DNA from: Pseudomonadota bacterium
GTDB lineage: Bacteria; Pseudomonadota; Gammaproteobacteria; Burkholderiales; JABEVD01
Assembly: GCA_021848705.1 (NCBI GenBank)
Contig: JAJZTT010000006.1
Coordinates: forward strand, 1-39,012
Direction of reading: 5' to 3'
Length of the DNA: 39,012 nt
Shown: positions 35,329-39,012 of the stretch, piece after piece
Layout of the letters: each line of letters begins with the position of its first letter
Numbering within the stretch: position 1 is the first letter of the stretch
The notes under the pieces: generated by a model
The model's input: only the letters and a program-made list of their open reading frames with translations
Databases searched by the model: none
What the model was told of the DNA's origin: nothing
Translations under genes and position numbers: made by a program

Positions 35329-35915
35329 TCGATTCCCGATCCAAGACGGTTCTGCATCGGGCTCTCGTCGAAAAGCCCTTTCATGGCGCGGGAGATGGTT
35401 GCGACCGCTTCTGGCGCCTCGATCTGGGTCGCCTGGTCGATGAGCCAGCTTTTGTCCCGCTCGTCAGCATGTTCCAGCATGGCATGTCCGAGATAACGCA
35501 AGAAGGAAAAATCAGGTCCTTCCCCGGTGAAACCGCATTCGGCGTAGATGGATGACCGCTTGTTCAGCAGATCGATGAAGCTGCGCCTGCAATCGGCAAA
35601 CGGCTTGCCCAAAAGAGCGTTTTCGTTCTCCGAAAAATTGTCCGCGACACGCAGCGCAAGCTCGGTGGTGAAAGCCGACCTTTCCTCCTCGATCAGCATT
35701 TCGTAAGCGATCCTGTCCGTTACCTGGATCTCGAAGATCAGCATCTCGGCAAGATAATCAAAATACTGCGGGCCGACCTGGATTTCGAAATCGGCCCGCC
35801 GCATGCTTTTGACCGCATTCTGGGCGAGCTTCCAGAGGATGAAGGCCATCGCCCCTGCGATTTCCTGCGGGGACTTCTCGCGCTCCTTCCGGAACCAGCG
35901 GCTTTTGACCCTCAT
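35325..35915 (-). CDS. Unknown helical protein in sulfur operon
   Basis: A 196-residue soluble protein, apparently all-helical. Two cysteines lie near each other around residues 109 and 127 ('FADCRRSFID', 'IYAECGFTGEGPDFSF'). The N terminus is basic (MRVKSRWFRKEREKSPQEI) and the middle is rich in acidic and aromatic residues. There is no signal peptide and no membrane segment. I do not recognise any family. It starts at the stop of the TusA tandem gene (TGATG) and its own stop overlaps the start of the TauD-like gene, so it is firmly inside this operon. It may be a structural partner of the dioxygenase. Confidence 0.75.
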   Translation of the reverse strand: MRVKSRWFRKEREKSPQEIAGAMAFILWKLAQNAVKSMRRADFEIQVGPQYFDYLAEMLIFEIQVTDRIAYEMLIEEERSAFTTELALRVADNFSENENALLGKPFADCRRSFIDLLNKRSSIYAECGFTGEGPDFSFLRYLGHAMLEHADERDKSWLIDQATQIEAPEAVATISRAMKGLFDESPMQNRLGSGIE

Positions 35916-36394
35916 CAGCCTTTCCGGATGTAGAAGTCGTATTCACCCGGAGCGAATTCGACCGTCTTCAGGATGGTCATTCCGGTGGCATGAGCCCATC
36001 CGGGGATGTCGGAACTGATTCCAGGGCAGTTGCTGGTGAGCTTCAGCACTTCTCCCTGCTGCATGCCGTTCAGCAGCTTCTTCGCTTCAACGATGGGACC
36101 GGGGCAGAGTACGCCGCGGATGTCGAGCGATGCATTCACCTGCATCTCTTCGGTCTTGCCCTTCTGGATGTAATAGCCCGTACCTCCTCCCGGCATCTTT
36201 TCGGTATGCAGCACCTGATTCGAAGTCTGCTTCGCCCAGGAAAAAAGGTCGTCCTGGGTTCCGGGGCAATCGGAAATGAGAAGCAGCACCTGGCCGGATT
36301 CGAGGTCGTTGACCATTCTTTTGGCGCCCACCAGCGGGCCAGGGCAGGAAAGACCCTTCATGTCGAGAATGATGTTGGCTGTGTATTGGCTCAT
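35915..36394 (-). CDS. Tandem TusA-like protein (two SirA domains fused)
   Basis: A 159-residue protein made of two TusA-type domains with an exact 80-residue repeat. Cys17 and Cys97 sit in matching 'GLSCPGPLV' and 'GVLCPGPIV' motifs, and Cys43 and Cys123 in matching 'SDCPG' and 'SNCPG' motifs. All four cysteines are kept in both halves, so both should be able to carry persulfide sulfur. Ordinary TusA proteins have one domain of 75-80 residues. The ATG has AGGAG six bases upstream. It follows the RspA gene at nine bases. Possibly it passes sulfur intramolecularly or binds two partners at once; no function is established. Confidence 0.9.
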   Translation of the reverse strand: MSQYTANIILDMKGLSCPGPLVGAKRMVNDLESGQVLLLISDCPGTQDDLFSWAKQTSNQVLHTEKMPGGGTGYYIQKGKTEEMQVNASLDIRGVLCPGPIVEAKKLLNGMQQGEVLKLTSNCPGISSDIPGWAHATGMTILKTVEFAPGEYDFYIRKG

Positions 36395-36403
36395 TGCGCT
36401 CTC

Positions 36404-36733
36404 CTAGTATCCGCCCTTGCCATAGGGCTGCGGAAGCCCTGCGATTTTCGCGCCCTGCTTGGCGGGGCCCATCGGAAAAAGATCGTAGAGCGTCTTGCTG
36501 TCCGCTTCTTCCCAGAATTCCTGAACCCCTTTCAGCATGTTGCGGAAGTTCGGGGTATGTCCGTTTTCCCGGTATTCGTTGCGCATGTATTCGACGATCT
36601 TCCAGTGCTCCGGGGTGAGTGCGATGCCTTCGGCTGCTGCGATCACTTCGACCGCCTCGTTGCTGAAATCCGGCTCCAGCAGGTAGCCGTCTTCGTCGGT
36701 TTCCACTTCTGCCCCATTGATGAAGTATGTCAT
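36404..36733 (-). CDS. rspA: DsrC/TusE-family protein without C-terminal cysteines (RspA type)
   Basis: A 109-residue DsrC homologue. The body is a normal DsrC fold ('DEDGYLLEPDFSNEAVEVIA', 'GIALTPEHWKIVEYMRNEY', 'LYDLFPMGPAKQGAKIAGLP'). Both functional cysteines of the flexible C-terminal arm are missing: the family ending G-A-C-K-I-A-G-L-P-x-P-T-G-C-V is here Q-G-A-K-I-A-G-L-P-Q-P-Y-G-K-G-G-Y. There is no cysteine in the protein at all. It cannot form the DsrC trisulfide and cannot be a sulfur substrate of rDsrAB. DsrC homologues without these cysteines have been named RspA and thought to be regulatory. GGAGG precedes the ATG at six bases. Confidence 0.88.
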   Translation of the reverse strand: MTYFINGAEVETDEDGYLLEPDFSNEAVEVIAAAEGIALTPEHWKIVEYMRNEYRENGHTPNFRNMLKGVQEFWEEADSKTLYDLFPMGPAKQGAKIAGLPQPYGKGGY

Positions 36734-36757
36734 TGTTTTCCTCCGGATTATGGTTGG

Positions 36758-37333
36758 TCAATCTTCCAGGCCGGCGATGGTCTTGTGCGGTACGAAAATT
36801 CCGCAGCCGAACCGGCGCATTTTTCCGAGCCCTGCATGCTGCAGCCTGATCGAATGCCCGGGCTTCAGGTCATGGGTGACCAGACTGTATCCGGAGAGGG
36901 TGCCTTCCCCGGTGTCCACCTCCTGGCGCATGCCGCAGATCAGCCTGCATTGGATGCCGAGAGAACTGATTTCCTGCATGGATTCTGCCAGGAAGGAAAT
37001 CTCGTCGATTTCGCTTGCGACGAAGTGGGCATGCAGCGTGGGATACGCTGCGATCTCCCTGATCCTGCCTTCGCCGAGCTGGAATGGATTTCCTCCGACA
37101 TCGAGCAGGCTTCCTGCCAGATGGAGCGCATCCTCTGCGCGATGGTCAGGAATCCTCAGGGTGAGTTTTGCACGCCTCGGTAGGAACTGCCCCCCCCTCA
37201 GCGGCAAAATTCCGGCCGAATTTTCCTGCCCGATCCAGGGCAGCACGCGAACCACTTCGCGCCAGAGAAGCGCGGCATGCGCCGCGGGCAGGAAACCGGC
37301 CCGGATGTCGAAAACCGTATCAATCATGTCCAT
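36758..37333 (-). CDS. Cas6/Cmx6-like putative RNA endonuclease homologue
   Basis: A 191-residue protein that matches, from memory, the type I-MYXAN Cas6/Cmx6 family along its full length: 'TVFDIRAGFLPAAHAALLW' at the start, 'LPWIGQENSAGILPLRG' (31-47), 'RRAKLTLRIPDHRAEDAL' (53-70), 'GIQCRLICGMRQ' (126-137) and the C-terminal glycine-rich 'GLGKMRRFGCGIFVPHK' (168-184). Cas6 proteins cut CRISPR precursor RNA. Here there is no array, no other cas gene, and the gene sits inside a sulfur operon between a 72-residue protein (14-base overlap) and rspA (24-base gap). His101 and His103 in 'PTLHAHFVA' are candidate catalytic residues. A role in RNA processing of the operon is possible but unproven. 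An ATG at 37327 is an alternative start. Confidence 0.75.
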   Translation of the reverse strand: MDMIDTVFDIRAGFLPAAHAALLWREVVRVLPWIGQENSAGILPLRGGQFLPRRAKLTLRIPDHRAEDALHLAGSLLDVGGNPFQLGEGRIREIAAYPTLHAHFVASEIDEISFLAESMQEISSLGIQCRLICGMRQEVDTGEGTLSGYSLVTHDLKPGHSIRLQHAGLGKMRRFGCGIFVPHKTIAGLED

Positions 37334-37538
37334 CGGTAGAATTCGCCCATCCGTCCATGGCTTCTGCCCATTTTTTCGCCGTCACCGGATCGATGTCGAA
37401 AATGGTGAAGCGCTTTCCTTCGCGGATCCGGATCCTCAGCATGCTCATGCCTCCTTCTGCATGTTCGATCTGCTGCAGTTCGATTTCCTGCCCGCCGAGC
37501 GGTACCCTGAATTTGTCGATCTCCCTGATCTGCGACAT
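37320..37538 (-). CDS. Small conserved-looking protein, first gene of the leftward sulfur operon
   Basis: A 72-residue protein without cysteine: 'FRVPLGGQEIELQQIEHAEG' then 'MLRIRIREGKRFTIFDIDPV' and a helical end 'AKKWAEAMDGWANST'. It looks like a short antiparallel beta sheet capped by a helix. The frame is open to 37595, but the ATG at 37538 has GGGAG seven bases upstream. Its stop lies inside the start of the Cas6-like gene (14-base overlap). It may belong to a DUF found in sulfur oxidisers, but I cannot name it with confidence and assign no function. The tight coupling suggests it works with the Cas6-like protein. Confidence 0.72.
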   Translation of the reverse strand: MSQIREIDKFRVPLGGQEIELQQIEHAEGGMSMLRIRIREGKRFTIFDIDPVTAKKWAEAMDGWANSTDGHD

Positions 37539-37603
37539 GAAGACGCTCCCTGTTCGAGTTCCCTCCGCACGAAATGCCGGGAAACTGCTATACAAATAAT
37601 AAG

Positions 37604-37664
37604 CGATATTGAGCGCGACACAAGGTATCAGCGTCTATAGCCAATACGGGGGGGGGTGTATAAC
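37604..37664 (-). promoter_or_regulatory. Composite sulfur-gene promoter element, copy 3 (leftward operon / dsrA)
   Basis: On the minus strand: GTTATA (37664-37659), a C-rich run in place of CATCCCCC, GGCTATAGAC (37642-37633), 13 bases, then GTCGCGCTCAATATCG (37619-37604), which keeps 11 of 16 bases of copy 1. Block-to-block distances equal those of copy 1. It points to the leftward operon, but because dsrA diverges from here the same bound protein could serve both. A run of nine G on the plus strand (37648-37656) is part of it. Confidence 0.55.
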
Positions 37665-37676
37665 CCTGACGGGTAG

Positions 37677-37707
37677 TTTACATGTCACTATCAGGCTTGT
37701 CTAATAT
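37677..37707 (+). promoter_or_regulatory. Possible dsrA promoter
   Basis: TTTACA at 37677-37682 and TAATAT at 37702-37707, with a 19-base spacing that is longer than ideal. The same TAATAT is used at soeA. The predicted start is about 85 bases before dsrA, leaving a leader without recognised structure. Confidence 0.35.
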
Positions 37708-37799
37708 ACCTAGATGGCGGAGCGTCTCATTCAACGGGCGGCCAAGATCGCCGATGGTTCGCAGGGACCTTGATCAAATAACTTCAATGTGGAGGATTC

Positions 37800-39012
37800 A
37801 TGGCTAAGAAATTGCATGATACACCGAATCTCGACGAGCTCGAGAACGGCCCGTGGCCCAGTTTCGTGACTGGTCTCAAGCGTCTTGCCCAGGACAACGA
37901 CATGGCTGTAGATCTTCTCGGGCAACTCGAAACTTCCTACAAGACCAAGAAGGGATACTGGAAGGGCGGTACGGTCGGCGTGTTCGGCTACGGAGGCGGG
38001 GTCATTCCGCGCTTTACGGAGCTCAAGGATGAGAACGGCGAACCGGTCTACAAGGATGCAGCCGAATTTCATACGCTGCGCGTCCAGCCTCCTGCAGGCA
38101 TGCATTACACCACCGAAGTGCTTCGCAAGATGACCGACATCTGGGAGAAGCACGGCTCCGGCCTGATCGCCTTCCACGGCCAGTCCGGCGACATCATGTT
38201 CCAGGGCGCGACCACCGACAATGTCCAGGCGGCCTTTGACGAAATCAACGAAATGGGATTCGATCTCGGCGGTGCGGGCCCCGCAGTTCGCACCTCGATG
38301 TCCTGCGTCGGTTCCGCCCGTTGCGAGCAATCCTGTTACGACGAAGCCCGCGCACACCGTCTGGTCCTCAACACCTTCGTGGACGACATCCACCGCCCCT
38401 CGCTCCCCTACAAGTTCAAGTTCAAGTTCTCCGGCTGCCCCAACGACTGCATGAATTCCATCCAGCGCGCGGACATGGCGGTGATCGGCACCTGGCGCGA
38501 CAACATTCGCACCGACGAGGCGCTTGCCAGGAAATGGTTCGAGAAGCACGGCATGAACGAGCTCGTGAACGATATCGTCGCCCGTTGCCCGACCAAGGCA
38601 TTCCAGTTGAAGGAAGTGAAGGACGTGAAGAGCGGCGACCACATTTCCAGCGTCGCGGTGAGCGACAATCATGCCGTCGAGATCGACAATCACGACTGCG
38701 TTCGCTGCATGCACTGCATCAACGTCATGACCGGTGCGCTTTCCCCTGGCAAGGACAAGGGCGCGACCATCCTGGTGGGCGGCAAGCGCACCCTCAAGAT
38801 CGGCGACCTGATGGGCACCGTGGTGATTCCCTTCATGAAGCTCGATACCGACGAGGCGATGGATCAACTCGTCGACCTCGCGCAGCGCATCATCGACTTC
38901 TTTGCCGAAAACGCGCTGGAGCACGAGCGCACCGGCGAAATGATCGAGCGCATCGGTCTCGTCAATTTCCTCGAAGCGCTGGACATCGATGTGGATCCGA
39001 ACATGGAGATCG
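37800..39012 (+). CDS. dsrA: Dissimilatory sulfite reductase subunit alpha, reverse-type (3' end outside window)
   Basis: The first 404 residues of DsrA; the frame runs off the right edge. In sulfur oxidisers DsrAB works in reverse, oxidising DsrC-bound sulfur to sulfite. The siroheme-[4Fe-4S] ligands are complete: Cys169 and Cys175 in 'SMSCVGSARCEQSC' and Cys213 and Cys217 in 'FSGCPNDCMNS'. The inserted ferredoxin domain follows with 'NHDCVRCMHCINVMTGAL' near residue 300. GGAGG precedes the ATG by four bases. The oxidative type is inferred from the surroundings (Sat-AprBA, SoeABC, TusA, DsrE2) because no dsrEFH or dsrD is in view. dsrB and the rest of the cluster are expected downstream. Confidence 0.97.
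   Translation, partial: MAKKLHDTPNLDELENGPWPSFVTGLKRLAQDNDMAVDLLGQLETSYKTKKGYWKGGTVGVFGYGGGVIPRFTELKDENGEPVYKDAAEFHTLRVQPPAGMHYTTEVLRKMTDIWEKHGSGLIAFHGQSGDIMFQGATTDNVQAAFDEINEMGFDLGGAGPAVRTSMSCVGSARCEQSCYDEARAHRLVLNTFVDDIHRPSLPYKFKFKFSGCPNDCMNSIQRADMAVIGTWRDNIRTDEALARKWFEKHGMNELVNDIVARCPTKAFQLKEVKDVKSGDHISSVAVSDNHAVEIDNHDCVRCMHCINVMTGALSPGKDKGATILVGGKRTLKIGDLMGTVVIPFMKLDTDEAMDQLVDLAQRIIDFFAENALEHERTGEMIERIGLVNFLEALDIDVDPNMEI

Noticed and set aside
36404-36733. Calling this gene dsrC
   Set aside because: It lacks both cysteines that define functional DsrC, so it cannot serve as the DsrAB sulfur substrate; RspA-type is the better name.
36758-37333. A CRISPR-Cas locus around the Cas6-like gene
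   Set aside because: I see no direct repeats with spacers and no cas3, cas5, cas7 or cas8 in the window, so only the single Cas6-like gene is reported.
37648-37656. Run of nine G as a possible phase-variation tract
   Set aside because: It lies inside the composite promoter element, where the other copies have a shorter C-rich block. Without read data a length variant cannot be told from an assembly error.

Overview
The window reads as chromosomal DNA of a chemolithotrophic sulfur-oxidising proteobacterium, most likely a betaproteobacterium. The base composition is moderately GC-rich. It carries a sat-aprBA operon, a cytoplasmic sulfite dehydrogenase operon (soeABC) and the start of an oxidative-type dsr cluster (dsrA runs off the right edge). 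There is no rRNA, tRNA, CRISPR array, insertion sequence or phage gene that I can see. The lineage call is an inference from gene content.

Left part (1-10.6 kb), general functions: the tail of an AsmA-like protein, a small membrane protein, a DUF3617 secreted protein, a GNAT acetyltransferase, a 7TMR-DISM/GGDEF diguanylate cyclase, the helicase YoaA, a bacteriohemerythrin, an unknown exported protein, RimO, and an unusual protein with V4R-like features that has its own near-consensus promoter.

Middle part (10.6-20.4 kb), cyanophycin storage: an ABC exporter-type protein with a zinc ribbon and its DUF1854 partner are transcribed leftward. The overlapping pair cphA2-cphA1 (cyanophycin synthetases) is transcribed rightward. 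The shared promoter region holds a near-perfect inverted repeat. A flavin-dependent nitronate monooxygenase-like enzyme with an extra cysteine cluster converges on cphA1, and a YkgJ cysteine-cluster protein follows.

Right part (20.4-39 kb), sulfur oxidation: sat-aprBA (leftward) diverges from soeABC-TSUP permease-DUF1634-like protein-universal stress protein (rightward). Then come tusA-dsrE2-like-fadL with a strong terminator, and an acyl-CoA-dehydrogenase-like gene. A leftward operon follows: 72-aa protein, Cas6/Cmx6-like protein, a cysteine-less DsrC homologue (RspA type), an exact tandem TusA fusion, an unknown 195-aa protein and a TauD-like dioxygenase. It diverges from dsrA. Together these give persulfide carriage (TusA, DsrE), oxidation to sulfite (rDsr), then two sulfite routes: Apr/Sat with ATP formation, and direct oxidation by SoeABC. 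A permease may export surplus sulfite.

The two observations I rate highest are a roughly 60-bp composite promoter element repeated with fixed internal spacing in front of soeA, tusA and the leftward operon next to dsrA, and a Cas6/Cmx6-type RNA endonuclease homologue inside that sulfur operon with no CRISPR array or other cas gene in sight.
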